From NCBI RefSeq assembly GCF_000934765.1, contig NZ_JYNN01000002.1:24001-88000 (forward strand): 64,000 bases of DNA. The letters run 5' to 3'. The notes beneath the pieces are model-generated. The model had not been told where the DNA came from, did no database searches, and saw only the letters and a program-made list of their open reading frames with translations. Shown piece after piece: positions 28,527 to 38,351 of the stretch (the first letter of the stretch is position 1; each line of letters opens with the position of its first letter). This DNA is from Thiomicrospira microaerophila. Lineage in GTDB: Bacteria > Pseudomonadota > Gammaproteobacteria > Thiomicrospirales > Thiomicrospiraceae. The translations under genes and the position numbers were made by a program.

Positions 28527-29912
28527 ATGAAAGAGCAGGTTAAACAAATTCATTTTGTGGGGATCGGTGGTGTTGGTATGGCCGGCATTGCTGAGGTGTG
28601 TTTGAATCTGGGGTTTGATGTGTCTGGCTCGGATATGAAACTCAATGCCAATATTCATCGTTTGCAAGCACAAGGTGCGCGCGTGCAGTTTGATCATCAA
28701 CCTGAGTTAATGCAGGCGGCGGATGTGCTTGTGATATCTAGCGCAATTAAGGCCGATAACCCTGAGGTGGTTTGGGCGAAGTCGCAGCGTATTCCGGTGA
28801 TTCCGCGTGCGGAAATGTTGGCGGAGTTGATGCGGATGCGCTTTGGTATTGCGGTCGCGGGCACGCATGGCAAAACCACCACGACGAGCCTTACGGCGGC
28901 GATTTTAACCCAAGGTGGGCTTGATCCTACGTTTGTGATTGGCGGCAAATTGAACCAGGTTGGGGCGAATGCCCGTTTGGGCTCTAGTAAGTATTTGGTG
29001 GCCGAAGCGGATGAATCGGATGCGTCGTTTTTACATTTGACGCCGATGATGTCGATTGTGACCAATATTGATATGGATCACATGGAAACCTATCAGGGCG
29101 ATTTTTCTCGCTTAATTAAAACTTATATTGAGTTTATTAACCGTTTACCTTTTTATGGGTTGGCGGTGATGTGTTTGGATGATCCGTATATTAAGCAGAT
29201 TTTGCCGGATTTGGCGCGAAAAACCCGCACCTATGGTTTTGATGAGCAGGCTGATGTGCGCGCGATTGAGGTTGTGCCTTGTGGTTTGCAAACGCGTTTT
29301 ACGGTGGTGACCCAGGATCAGCCGCCTTTTGATGTGTTACTGAACTTGCCTGGGCGGCATAATGTGCAGAATGCCTTAGCGGCGATTGCAGTGGCGTTGG
29401 AGGTGGGTGTAAAAATCGAAGCTATTGGACAGGCGTTACGTGAGTTTGCCGGTGTTGGGCGGCGGTTTGAGGTGTATGCGAATCGTGTGATTGGCGGACG
29501 TCAGGTTACACTGGTGGATGATTATGGACATCATCCAACGGAGCTGGTCGCAACACTTGAAACCGCGCGGAATGCGTTTGAGGGGCAGCGTGTGGTGTTG
29601 GTGTTCCAGCCGCATCGTTATAGCCGAACGCGTGACTTGTTTGAAGATTTTGTGCATGCTTTGTTAAAAGCGGATTTGGTCATCTTGGCGCAGGTATACC
29701 CTGCAGGCGAAACGCCTTTGCCGAATTTTGATTCTAAAGCCTTGATTCAAGCGATGCGCTTACGCGGTGAGCAAAATCTGGTGTTGGTGGATGATTTTGC
29801 TGAATTGGATGGTCTGGCGGCGGATCTGTTGCAAGACGATGATTTGGTATTGATGATGGGTGCGGGCGATATTGGTGCTTGGGCCAAAGCTTGGCAGGAA
29901 CGGGAGCGCTAA
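28527..29912 (+). CDS. murC: UDP-N-acetylmuramate--L-alanine ligase
   Basis: Adds the first amino acid of the peptidoglycan stem peptide, using ATP. 461 residues; HFVGIGGVGMAGIAEV at the start binds the UDP-sugar, AGTHGKTTTTSL is the ATP P-loop, and DDYGHHPTE is the C-terminal ligase signature. It opens a codirectional murC-ddl-ftsQ-ftsA-lpxC cluster. In most gammaproteobacteria murC is preceded by murG/ftsW and often followed by murB; here polA lies upstream and ddl directly downstream. Confidence 0.96.
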   Translation: MKEQVKQIHFVGIGGVGMAGIAEVCLNLGFDVSGSDMKLNANIHRLQAQGARVQFDHQPELMQAADVLVISSAIKADNPEVVWAKSQRIPVIPRAEMLAELMRMRFGIAVAGTHGKTTTTSLTAAILTQGGLDPTFVIGGKLNQVGANARLGSSKYLVAEADESDASFLHLTPMMSIVTNIDMDHMETYQGDFSRLIKTYIEFINRLPFYGLAVMCLDDPYIKQILPDLARKTRTYGFDEQADVRAIEVVPCGLQTRFTVVTQDQPPFDVLLNLPGRHNVQNALAAIAVALEVGVKIEAIGQALREFAGVGRRFEVYANRVIGGRQVTLVDDYGHHPTELVATLETARNAFEGQRVVLVFQPHRYSRTRDLFEDFVHALLKADLVILAQVYPAGETPLPNFDSKALIQAMRLRGEQNLVLVDDFAELDGLAADLLQDDDLVLMMGAGDIGAWAKAWQERER

Positions 29913-29914
29913 AC

Positions 29915-30829
29915 ATGGCGGATTTTGGGCGTGTGGCGGTGTTGATGGGCGGTGTGGCGGCGGAGCGCGAGGTGTCGTTGCGCAGTGGTCAGGCGGTGTT
30001 AAAGGGTTTGCTGGCGGCGGGTGTTGATGCGCAGGCGTTTGATGTCACCTGTTTGACGCAGTTGGTTGAGATAGCGCAGCAGGTTGATCGTGCCTTTATT
30101 GCGTTACATGGTCGTTGGGGTGAGGATGGTCAGGTGCAGGCGATTTTGCAATCGTTGGGTTTGCCCTTTACCGGTAGCGCGATGGCGGCTTCAGCTTTGG
30201 CAATGGATAAGTTGCGCACCAAGTGGGTGTGGCGCGGCGCAGGCCTGGCAACACCGGGGTTTGTGTATGTGTCCAAAACCCAGCCGCTGGCGCTGGATGC
30301 GTTGACGCTGAGTTTTCCGCTGATGGTGAAGCCAAGCCATGAAGGTTCAAGCATTGGTATGCGCAAGGTTTATGATTCGCAGGAATTGGTTGAGGCGGTG
30401 AGTGCGGCTCAAGCCTATGATGCGGAGGTGTTGATTGAGGAGTTTATTGAAGGGCGCGAGTTTACGGTAGCGCTCTTGAAGGGTCAGGTGTTGCCGATGA
30501 TTGAGCTCAAGACCACGCATGATTTTTATGATTTTGATGCGAAGTATCAAGCGAATGACACCCAGTATATTTGTCCGTGCGATTTGGATGCATCGATTCA
30601 GCGGCAGATTAGTCAGTTGGTGCTACAGGGGTTTGATGTGCTCGGTGCACAAGGCTGGGGGCGGATGGATGTCATGCTTGATAAGCATAACCAGGCCTGG
30701 TTGATTGAGTTGAACACGGTACCGGGGATGACGGAGAAAAGTTTAGTGCCTAAGGCCGCTAAGCAGGCAGGCTTTCGTTTTGAACAGTTGGTTGTTGAAA
30801 TTTTGCGTAGTTCGCAGGTTGTTCAGTGA
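29915..30829 (+). CDS. ddl: D-alanine--D-alanine ligase
   Basis: ATP-grasp enzyme making the D-Ala-D-Ala dipeptide of the peptidoglycan precursor. 304 residues: VLMGGVAAEREVSLRSG, the ATP-binding KPSHEGSSIGM, EEFIEGREFTVALL, and the metal/product site WLIELNTVPGMTEKSLVP. I start it at ATG 29915, two bases after the murC stop, with GGGAG eight bases before. The NQAW stretch preceding LIELN is written by a perfect AACCAGGCCTGGTT copy (30689-30702). Confidence 0.96.
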   Translation: MADFGRVAVLMGGVAAEREVSLRSGQAVLKGLLAAGVDAQAFDVTCLTQLVEIAQQVDRAFIALHGRWGEDGQVQAILQSLGLPFTGSAMAASALAMDKLRTKWVWRGAGLATPGFVYVSKTQPLALDALTLSFPLMVKPSHEGSSIGMRKVYDSQELVEAVSAAQAYDAEVLIEEFIEGREFTVALLKGQVLPMIELKTTHDFYDFDAKYQANDTQYICPCDLDASIQRQISQLVLQGFDVLGAQGWGRMDVMLDKHNQAWLIELNTVPGMTEKSLVPKAAKQAGFRFEQLVVEILRSSQVVQ

Positions 30830-30841
30830 GGTGGGTCTGCC

Positions 30842-31546
30842 ATGTTCACTAAACTCAGTTGGTTGTTGGGTTTTGCGCTGGCGGTAAGTTTGATCTTTTA
30901 TGGTTATTTACAGGCTAAAAGCACAACGCCCGAGGTGTTATCCTACTCCATCGAGAACCCATTGCAGCATGTGAGTTTGGATGAGGTGGATGATGCGCTC
31001 TATCCGTTTTTAGTTCAGGGATTCTGGAAGGTGGACTTGCTGCGCTTGCAAACGGCCTTGGAGCAGGTTGCTTGGATTCACCGTGTCGAGGTGCAGCGAA
31101 GCTGGCCGTCAAATTTAAAAATAAAGATTCAGGAATACCAGCCGATTGCTAGATGGGGCGAGTCAAGTTTGGTGACAGCGGATGCGGTGGTATTTACGCC
31201 GATTGATTTAGCTGGCTTTGAACAGTTGATACAGTTGGATGGTGATTTACTGCAGGTGGAAGGCATTTTGCAGTTGCTTGATCAACTTCCCGAGCAGCTC
31301 GAACCCTTGGGCTGGTCGTTGGTGGATTTGCGCCAGCATATAGATGGTGTGTTGAGTGTGGAGTTGGATAACGGATTGGTTTTAAGGGTTGATCAGGCAA
31401 ATTGGTCAACAAAAGTAAGGCGCTTTGTGCGCGCTTATCCCTTGTTAGCCGAAAAGCTGGTAGAATCCGCACAAGGCTATGATTTACGGAATACGAATGG
31501 GTTTGCAATTATCATGCCCAAAAACAGTGATCTAGTGACGAATTAA
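30842..31546 (+). CDS. ftsQ: cell division protein FtsQ
   Basis: Bitopic divisome protein linking early and late division proteins (with FtsB/FtsL). 234 residues with a short cytoplasmic tail, one membrane helix (LLGFALAVSLIFYGYL), then a periplasmic POTRA domain (PFLVQGFWKVDLLRLQTALEQVAWIHRVEVQRSWPSNLKIKI is its core, positions about 56-100) and the FtsQ/DivIB domain with VDLRQHIDGVLSVELDNG. Slightly shorter than E. coli FtsQ. It lies between ddl and ftsA as in the classical cluster. Confidence 0.9.
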   Translation: MFTKLSWLLGFALAVSLIFYGYLQAKSTTPEVLSYSIENPLQHVSLDEVDDALYPFLVQGFWKVDLLRLQTALEQVAWIHRVEVQRSWPSNLKIKIQEYQPIARWGESSLVTADAVVFTPIDLAGFEQLIQLDGDLLQVEGILQLLDQLPEQLEPLGWSLVDLRQHIDGVLSVELDNGLVLRVDQANWSTKVRRFVRAYPLLAEKLVESAQGYDLRNTNGFAIIMPKNSDLVTN

Positions 31547-31564
31547 CGCTCAAAAGAGAAGGTT

Positions 31565-32809
31565 ATGGCGCGTAAAAGAAATACAACAAACATGGTGGTC
31601 GGTTTAGATATCGGAACGTCGAAAATTGCGGCAATTGTCGGCAAAATTAAACCTAATGGTGATATTGAGGTTTTAGGGATGGGGACTTATCCGTCTCGCG
31701 GCCTTAAGAAAGGTGTGGTGGTGAATATTGACTCAACCGTTGAGTCAATCCAGCGGGCGATTGATGAAGCCGAACGCATGTCAGGTTATCAAGCACAGTC
31801 TGTTTATGTCGGTATTGCTGGAAGTCATATTAAAAGTTTTAACTCCAATGGTATGGTCGCGATTCGCAACCAAGAGGTGACTGAAGAGGATATTCAGCGA
31901 GTGATTGATGCGGCACGCACTCAAGCGATTCCGGGTGATCAAAAAGTGCTGCATATCTTGCCGCAGGAGTACATGATTGACAACCAAGGCGGCATTCGCG
32001 AGCCGATTGGTATGTCAGGGGTGCGTTTAGAGGCTAAGGTGCATATGGTGACCGGCTCATTAAGTGCCGCGCAGAATATTACAAAGTGCGTACAGCGCTG
32101 TGGTTTAAAAGTCGAGGATATTATTCTTGAGCAGCTGGCCTCTAGTGAATCCGTCCTGTCCGAAGATGAAAAGGAACTGGGTGTTTGTTTGGTGGATATT
32201 GGTGGCGGTACCACCGATATTGCGGTCTTCTATCAGGGGGCGATTCGGCATACCTCGGTGATTGCGGTGGCAGGCGACCAGGTAACGAACGATATCGCTG
32301 TGGCGCTCCGCACCCCCACCCAGGCGGCCGAAGATATCAAACGCAGGTATGCCTGTGCCTTGCCTCAGCTCATTGCACAGGATGAGGAAATTGAGGTGCC
32401 GAGTGTGGGGGATCGCCCTGCGCGTTGTTTATCTCGCCGTACCTTGGTGGAGGTTGTTGAACCGCGTTATGAAGAGCTATTTCAACTCATCCAGGCGGAA
32501 TTAAGACGCTCTGGGTTTGAGGAGATGATTGCGGCAGGCGTGGTTTTAACCGGTGGCAGTTCACTGGTTGAAGGTGCGGTGGAGTTAGCTGAGGAGGTGT
32601 TTAATATGCCGGTACGCTTGGGTATTCCACATGAGGTCACCGGGTTGAAAGAAGAGGTCATTAGCCCGGCCTATGCCACAACCGTCGGTTTATTGATGTA
32701 TGCGCGGGATAATGGTTATTATCAAGTGGATCACCAGCCTGAACAGCCGTTAACCAATAAAGTGAATTTGTTAAACCGCATGAAAGACTGGTTTAATAAG
32801 AGTTTTTAA
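31565..32809 (+). CDS. ftsA: cell division protein FtsA
   Basis: Actin-like ATPase that tethers FtsZ to the membrane. 414 residues: GLDIGTSKIAAIVG (phosphate 1), the 1C subdomain around residues 85-165, VDIGGGTTDIAVF (phosphate 2), TGGSSLVEG (adenosine), and a C-terminal amphipathic helix, MKDWFNKSF. Length and motifs are normal. Its usual partner gene ftsZ does not follow: lpxC begins 22 bp after the stop codon, with no room or remnant. Confidence 0.96.
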   Translation: MARKRNTTNMVVGLDIGTSKIAAIVGKIKPNGDIEVLGMGTYPSRGLKKGVVVNIDSTVESIQRAIDEAERMSGYQAQSVYVGIAGSHIKSFNSNGMVAIRNQEVTEEDIQRVIDAARTQAIPGDQKVLHILPQEYMIDNQGGIREPIGMSGVRLEAKVHMVTGSLSAAQNITKCVQRCGLKVEDIILEQLASSESVLSEDEKELGVCLVDIGGGTTDIAVFYQGAIRHTSVIAVAGDQVTNDIAVALRTPTQAAEDIKRRYACALPQLIAQDEEIEVPSVGDRPARCLSRRTLVEVVEPRYEELFQLIQAELRRSGFEEMIAAGVVLTGGSSLVEGAVELAEEVFNMPVRLGIPHEVTGLKEEVISPAYATTVGLLMYARDNGYYQVDHQPEQPLTNKVNLLNRMKDWFNKSF

Positions 32810-32831
32810 TATTTGAAGAGAAAGATAGAGC

Positions 32832-33743
32832 GTGAAGCAAAGAACCCTAGCGAACCCGATTAAAGCCAAAGGTGTTGGCCTACATACAGGTCATCAAGCC
32901 TTGATGACCCTTCGCCCTGCGCCTGTCGATACAGGTATTGTTTTTCGGCGGATTGATCTTGACCCGGTTGCCGAGTTTAAGGTGTCAGCGGATATTGTGG
33001 GCGAAACCATGTTATGTACCACGATTCAGAGTGGTGAGGCAAAAATTGCAACCATTGAGCATTTAATGTCGGCGCTGGCGGGTGTGGGGATGGATAATCT
33101 GTATATCGACTTGGACTCGGATGAAGTGCCGATTATGGATGGCAGTGCGTCACATTTTATTTTTCTAATTCAGTCAGCCGGTATTCAGTATCAAGAGGCA
33201 CCCAAAAAGTATCTGCGGATTAAAAAAACCGTTCGTGTTGAAAACGAATTAGGGGGGTGGGCCGAGTTTCATCCCTATGAGGGTTATCGTTTAAATTTTT
33301 CGATTAAGTTTAGCCACCCTGCGTTTAAGCAAACCGCTGAGAGCATGACGCTGGATTTTTCGTCCACCTCTTATTTTAAAGAAGTCAGCCGCGCCCGTAC
33401 TTTTGGTTTTATGAGTGACATGGACATGTTGCGTTCGCGTAAATTGGCCTTAGGGGCGAGCTTGAATAACGCGATAGGTTTGGATGACTCGGGTGTGATG
33501 AATAAAGAAGGGCTGCGTAACAAAGATGAGTTTGTGCGCCACAAGATTTTAGATGCCGTGGGCGATTTGTTTATGTCGGGTTACACTATTCTGGGCGAGT
33601 TTACCGCTCACAAATCAGGTCACGCGTTGAATAACCAGTTACTGCGTGAATTATTTAATCAGCCGGATGCTTATGAAGTCGTTACGCTTGATCCCGATCA
33701 AACGCCGCCCATCGACTTTAGCAGTAGTAAAGTACTAATCTGA
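32832..33743 (+). CDS. lpxC: UDP-3-O-acyl-N-acetylglucosamine deacetylase
   Basis: Zinc enzyme performing the committed step of lipid A synthesis. 303 residues; metal ligands are in TIEHLMSALAG (His) and HKILDAVGDLFMSG (His, Asp), and the general-base region is FTAHKSGHALNNQLL. A GTG start (32832) behind a GAAAGATAG stretch. The 3' end overlaps the convergent dciA-like gene by nine bases. It normally follows ftsZ; here it follows ftsA directly. Confidence 0.96.
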   Translation: MKQRTLANPIKAKGVGLHTGHQALMTLRPAPVDTGIVFRRIDLDPVAEFKVSADIVGETMLCTTIQSGEAKIATIEHLMSALAGVGMDNLYIDLDSDEVPIMDGSASHFIFLIQSAGIQYQEAPKKYLRIKKTVRVENELGGWAEFHPYEGYRLNFSIKFSHPAFKQTAESMTLDFSSTSYFKEVSRARTFGFMSDMDMLRSRKLALGASLNNAIGLDDSGVMNKEGLRNKDEFVRHKILDAVGDLFMSGYTILGEFTAHKSGHALNNQLLRELFNQPDAYEVVTLDPDQTPPIDFSSSKVLI

Positions 33744-34166
33744 ATGATCAAGTGCGCGCCGGCTGAGTTTGGTGAGTGCTTGTGCGAGTTTGTCGGGAAG
33801 GTGTTTACTCATCGCTTGCATTTCTTGCGCGCTCTGTAAATCGGGTCGATTGGCTTTTTTCTTGATTTTTTGTTGCTGCTCTTCAAAATCTAACAGCAGT
33901 TTAAACTTGACTTGATTGAGATGAAGGTGAGGTAAGTTTTGTTGAAAACAGCCGAGTAGGTTTTGTTCAAAGAACCGCAGTTTACTTGCCCAGGCCTGGT
34001 TGTTCACCAAGCAAATTAACGTTTGTTTATCAATACTCACACCCACTAGATGTTGCGCAAGCGGAGGCGGCAATTGCGCTAAAGCTAAATCATGTAAGGC
34101 TTGGTAAAGCTCGGCCTGCTGGAAAAGTTTGCCCAGGCCTGGTTGTGCAAGGCTATGTTTCATCAT
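33735..34166 (-). CDS. dciA: DciA-family (DUF721) protein
   Basis: 143 residues. HLVGVSIDKQTLICLVNNQAWASKLRF is the core of DUF721/DciA, the loader of the replicative helicase DnaB in bacteria without DnaC. Its place between lpxC and secA, opposite in direction, is the gammaproteobacterial position for this gene. The C-terminal half is basic and variable. Two palindrome copies lie in this short gene (33990, 34133), the first encoding NQAW inside the conserved core, the second QPGLG near the N-terminus. Confidence 0.8.
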   Translation of the reverse strand: MMKHSLAQPGLGKLFQQAELYQALHDLALAQLPPPLAQHLVGVSIDKQTLICLVNNQAWASKLRFFEQNLLGCFQQNLPHLHLNQVKFKLLLDFEEQQQKIKKKANRPDLQSAQEMQAMSKHLPDKLAQALTKLSRRALDHSD

Positions 34167-34245
34167 TTGTAGAAGTCGAATCTCGTTTTACTGTGATAGA
34201 ATAAGCCCAATTTTAACTCAGAAATCCGTTGGATATTGAAAACCT

Positions 34246-36978
34246 ATGTTTAAAACTCTCATTCAAAAAGTGTTTGGTAGCCGCAATCAGCGCATCCTAA
34301 AACAATACCATAAACGCATCCCGGCCATTAATAGCTTCGAGTCCAGTTTTGAAGCACTCACCGATGAGCAACTTAAAGCGAAAACCGATGAATTTAAGCA
34401 AGCGCTAGCCGCTGGAAAAAAGCTCGATGATATTCTGCCAGAAGCCTTTGCGGTGGTGCGTGAAGCCAGTAAGCGTGTCTTTGGCATGCGCCATTATGAT
34501 GTGCAGATGATTGGTGGCATGGCGCTAAACGATGGCCGTATTGCTGAAATGCGTACCGGTGAGGGTAAAACCCTTGTGGCGACCTTGGGCGCTTATCTGA
34601 ATGCGCTGACAGGAAATGGGGTGCATGTCATTACGGTTAACGATTATCTAGCCAAGCGTGATGCCGAGTGGATGGGCAAGTTGTATGGCTTTTTGGGCTT
34701 GACGACAGGCGTGATTGTCAGCGGCCAAAGCCATCAAGAAAAACAGTTGGCGTATGCAATGGATATTACTTACGGCACCAACAATGAATTTGGCTTTGAT
34801 TATCTGCGCGATAATATGGCGATTTACAAAGAAGAAAAAGTCATGCGCGGTCAAGCCTTTGCGATTATTGATGAGGTGGACTCGATCTTGATTGATGAGG
34901 CCCGCACGCCGTTAATTATCTCCGGCCCGAATGAAAGCAAAGCGGAAATCTATCAAAAAATAAACCCGATGATTGCGCATTTGGAGCGCGGTGAAGAAGA
35001 TACAACCGAAAAAACCACCACGGGTGATTACACGGTGGATGAAAAAGCGCGTCAGACCTATTTAACCGAAGAGGGGCATGAGAAAGTTGAAAACATGCTC
35101 ACTGAAGCGGGCTTGTTAAACGAGGGTGAAAGCCTTTACGATGCGACAAATATTGGTTTGATGATTCACGTTAACGCCGCTTTGCGTGCGAATGTGCTGT
35201 TCGAGAAAAACCGCGACTATATCGTTGAAAATGGCGAAGTCGTGATTATCGATGAGCATACCGGCCGTAAGATGCAAGGTCGTCGGTGGGGCGAAGGTTT
35301 ACATCAGGCGGTTGAGGCGAAAGAAGGTGTGAATATTCAGCACGAAAGCCAAACCTTTGCGTCGATCACCTTCCAAAACTATTTCCGCCAGTACGGCAAG
35401 CTATCGGGTATGACCGGTACCGCTGACACCGAAGCCGGTGAATTTATATCGACCTATGGCTTGGAAGTGGTGGTGATTCCACCCAATAAAGTGCCAGCGC
35501 GTCAGGATTTAACCGATTTGGTATTCTTGGACTTACAAAGTAAGTTCAATGCAATCGTTGAAGACGTTAAGCAGACGCACGCAACCGGTCAGCCTATTTT
35601 GATTGGTACCGCATCGATTGAGATGTCGGAGTTGTTGTCGAATGCATTTACGCAGGGTAAGGTGACCCACGAAGTATTGAACGCTAAACAACACGAGCGT
35701 GAAGCCCATATCATTGCCAACGCCGGTATGCCAGGCGCGGTTACGATTGCGACTAACATGGCGGGGCGCGGTACGGATATTGTATTGGGCGGTAATCTTG
35801 AAGCTCAAATCGAAGAACTGGGTGAGAATCCAACAGCTGAACAGGTTGAGAAGGTGAAGGCTGATTGGCAAATTCGCCATGACAAGGTATTGGCGTTGGG
35901 CGGTCTAAAAGTAATTGGCTCTGAGCGCCATGAGTCGCGTCGTATCGACAATCAGTTGCGTGGTCGTTCCGGTCGTCAAGGTGATCCGGGTATGACGCGT
36001 TTTTACCTGTCGTTGGACGACAATTTGATGCGCCGTTTTGCGTCTGAGAAAGTCAAAAACATGATGCGCCGTTTAGGTATGGAAGAAGGCGAAGCGATTG
36101 AGCACCCCATGGTCAGCAAGTCGATTGAACGTGCGCAGAAACAAGTAGAACGTTTACATCAAGATGAGCGCGCGAACCTGTTGAAGTTTGATGACATTGC
36201 CAACGAGCAGCGTAAAGTGGTGTATCAGCAGCGTAATGAGTTGATGGAAAGTGAAGAAGTGCGTGAAACCATTGAGTTGATGCGTGAAGACGTGGTCAAT
36301 AGCGTGATTGACAACTATATTATGCCGGGCAGTTTGGACGAGCAATGGCGTATTCCTGAATTGGAAACCGCGTTGCATGAAGAGTTTGGCGTCGAATTGC
36401 CGATTCAGCAATGGTTGGAACAAGACAAGTCCTTGTATGAAGAAACCCTGCGCGCGAAGATTTTGCAGGCGGTGATTGATCATTACAATGAAAAAATGAA
36501 GGTAGTGGACGAAAAAACCCTCGGACATTTTGAAAAAGAAGTGTTATTGCGTAATATCGATAAGCTTTGGCGTGAGCATTTGGCGGAGATGGATTATCTG
36601 CGACGTGGTATACATTTGCGCGGCTTTGCGCAGAAAGACCCTTTTCAAGAATATCGTCGCGAGTCGGCGTTATTGTTCCAAGGCTTTTTGGGCGAAGTGA
36701 AGCGCGAAACCGTGAAAATGCTATCCTTAGTGCAGTTACATAGTCAGCAGGATGTAGCGGCGTTTGAGGAACAGCAGAAGCAAGAGGCTCAGCTGGAGCT
36801 TCAAGCGATCCATCCTGATGCGGATAAGCCTGCGGCTGAAGAGGGCTCTAGCAGCCAGGCTGATGAGGATTTAAAAGCACAAACCTTCCGTCGTGACGTG
36901 CCAAAAGTAGGGCGCAATGATCCTTGTCCTTGTGGCTCAGGTAAAAAGTATAAACAGTGTTGTGGTAAATTAAATTAA
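34246..36978 (+). CDS. secA: preprotein translocase ATPase SecA
   Basis: Motor of Sec-dependent export, cycling between cytosol, SecB and SecYEG. 910 residues, as in E. coli. Walker [33 protein letters not shown], the GTDIVLGG and [10 protein letters not shown] helicase motifs, and the C-terminal zinc/SecB-binding [14 protein letters not shown] tail are all present. Divergent from dciA with a 79-bp gap. No secM-like arrest ORF is seen upstream. Confidence 0.98.
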   Translation: MFKTLIQKVFGSRNQRILKQYHKRIPAINSFESSFEALTDEQLKAKTDEFKQALAAGKKLDDILPEAFAVVREASKRVFGMRHYDVQMIGGMALNDGRIAEMRTGEGKTLVATLGAYLNALTGNGVHVITVNDYLAKRDAEWMGKLYGFLGLTTGVIVSGQSHQEKQLAYAMDITYGTNNEFGFDYLRDNMAIYKEEKVMRGQAFAIIDEVDSILIDEARTPLIISGPNESKAEIYQKINPMIAHLERGEEDTTEKTTTGDYTVDEKARQTYLTEEGHEKVENMLTEAGLLNEGESLYDATNIGLMIHVNAALRANVLFEKNRDYIVENGEVVIIDEHTGRKMQGRRWGEGLHQAVEAKEGVNIQHESQTFASITFQNYFRQYGKLSGMTGTADTEAGEFISTYGLEVVVIPPNKVPARQDLTDLVFLDLQSKFNAIVEDVKQTHATGQPILIGTASIEMSELLSNAFTQGKVTHEVLNAKQHEREAHIIANAGMPGAVTIATNMAGRGTDIVLGGNLEAQIEELGENPTAEQVEKVKADWQIRHDKVLALGGLKVIGSERHESRRIDNQLRGRSGRQGDPGMTRFYLSLDDNLMRRFASEKVKNMMRRLGMEEGEAIEHPMVSKSIERAQKQVERLHQDERANLLKFDDIANEQRKVVYQQRNELMESEEVRETIELMREDVVNSVIDNYIMPGSLDEQWRIPELETALHEEFGVELPIQQWLEQDKSLYEETLRAKILQAVIDHYNEKMKVVDEKTLGHFEKEVLLRNIDKLWREHLAEMDYLRRGIHLRGFAQKDPFQEYRRESALLFQGFLGEVKRETVKMLSLVQLHSQQDVAAFEEQQKQEAQLELQAIHPDADKPAAEEGSSSQADEDLKAQTFRRDVPKVGRNDPCPCGSGKKYKQCCGKLN

Positions 36979-36985
36979 TCCATTC

Positions 36986-37010
36986 AGACCTTTGCTTGCA
37001 AAGGTCTTTT
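36986..37010 (+). terminator. intrinsic terminator after secA
   Basis: AGACCTTTGC (36986-36995), TT, GCAAAGGTCT (36998-37007), then TTT. The loop is tight and the T-run broken by AC, so read-through to argJ is possible. Confidence 0.8.
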
Positions 37011-37028
37011 ACATTTTTGAGGTGTGAA

Positions 37029-38252
37029 ATGCCTGTAGGTTTATCAAGCGAGTTGCCTGTTATTCATCCTGTTGCCGGTGCCTATTTAGGTGCGACAGCG
37101 GCTAAAATCAAAAAAAACGGTAAAACCGATCTGGTGGTGATTGAGCTTGCGGAAGGCACGGTCACTGCCGCCACCTTTACCACTAATGCCTGTTGCGCGG
37201 CGCCGGTGACCTTGGCTAAAGCGCATTTAGCCAAGGCGCAGCCGCGTGCTTTATTGATTAATAGTGGTAATGCGAATGCCGCCACGGGTGAACCAGGCCT
37301 GGTGAATGCCACGCAAACCTGTCAGTGGTTGGCGGATGAGCTAGGTTGTCAGTTGGAAGAAGTCTTGCCTTTTTCAACCGGTGTTATTGGTGAGCCGTTG
37401 CCGATGGAAAAAATCCAGCGCGGTTTGCCTGATGCCTTGGCTAACCGCAAAATTGATGGCTGGGCACAGGCGATGGCGGGGATTATGACCACGGATATCG
37501 TGCCTAAAATGGTGAGTCGCGTGATCTCGATTGACGGCCATGATGTGGTGATTACGGGTATGGCAAAAGGCTCCGGCATGATTCATCCGAATATGGCGAC
37601 GATGCTGGGTTTTGTGGTCACCGATGCCAAAATCAGTGCGACGCTGTTAGAGGGCTGTTTAAAGCAAGCGGTCAAAAAATCCTTTAACCGTATTACGGTG
37701 GACGGCGATACCTCAACCAATGATGCCTGCACCTTAAGCGCGACACAACAGGCGGATATGCCCTTGATAACGGATGCGCAATCGAGTGCCTATCAGCAGT
37801 TTGCGCAGGAAATAGAATCGTTGATGACGGAGCTAGCGCATATGATTGTGCGCGATGGTGAGGGCGCGACTAAGTTTATCGCGATTGAAGTCAACGGCGG
37901 ACAGGATGAAGCGGAGTGTTTAAAAGTCGCGCAAGCGGTGGCGCTTTCGCCCTTAGTCAAAACCGCGATGTTTGCCTCAGATCCTAACTGGGGTCGTATT
38001 CTGGCAGCGGTCGGGCGTGCGGGTGTTGATAACTTGGATATCACCAAACTGCAGATTTTCTTGGGCGGTGTGTGCATCGTGCGCAATGGCGGTCGAGCCG
38101 CCGATTACACTGAAGACCAAGGGCAGGCGGTGATGAAGTCGGATGAAATTTCAGTACGCATCGAGCTGAATCGCGGCGAGGCCTCAGAAACGGTTTGGAC
38201 CTGTGATTTTTCGTATGATTATGTCAAGATAAATGCAGAATATCGTTCGTAA
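37029..38252 (+). CDS. argJ: bifunctional glutamate N-acetyltransferase/amino-acid acetyltransferase
   Basis: Recycles the acetyl group between N-acetylornithine and glutamate in arginine synthesis. 407 residues. The autocleavage site giving alpha and beta chains is the Thr in GMAKGSGMIHPNMATMLGF, near residue 190, and NRITVDGDTSTND is the conserved beta-chain segment. ATG 37029 lies behind GAGGTG; an in-frame upstream codon at 36996 falls inside the terminator and is not used. One palindrome copy (37293) encodes EPGLVNAT. The order secA-argJ-mutT is common in gammaproteobacteria. Confidence 0.96.
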   Translation: MPVGLSSELPVIHPVAGAYLGATAAKIKKNGKTDLVVIELAEGTVTAATFTTNACCAAPVTLAKAHLAKAQPRALLINSGNANAATGEPGLVNATQTCQWLADELGCQLEEVLPFSTGVIGEPLPMEKIQRGLPDALANRKIDGWAQAMAGIMTTDIVPKMVSRVISIDGHDVVITGMAKGSGMIHPNMATMLGFVVTDAKISATLLEGCLKQAVKKSFNRITVDGDTSTNDACTLSATQQADMPLITDAQSSAYQQFAQEIESLMTELAHMIVRDGEGATKFIAIEVNGGQDEAECLKVAQAVALSPLVKTAMFASDPNWGRILAAVGRAGVDNLDITKLQIFLGGVCIVRNGGRAADYTEDQGQAVMKSDEISVRIELNRGEASETVWTCDFSYDYVKINAEYRS

Positions 38253-38276
38253 TCCGTTAATGGAAAAGTGATCAGC

Positions 38277-38310
38277 AAGGCACGAAATTATGTCGATTTC
38301 GTGCCTTTTT
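38277..38310 (+). terminator. intrinsic terminator after argJ
   Basis: AAGGCACGAAAT (38277-38288) pairs with ATTTCGTGCC (38296-38305) across a short loop, followed by TTTTT. Strong + strand terminator. Confidence 0.9.
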
Positions 38311-38351
38311 CGTTTAGAGAATTTGTTTAGAAAATGTATTTGGAGACATCA

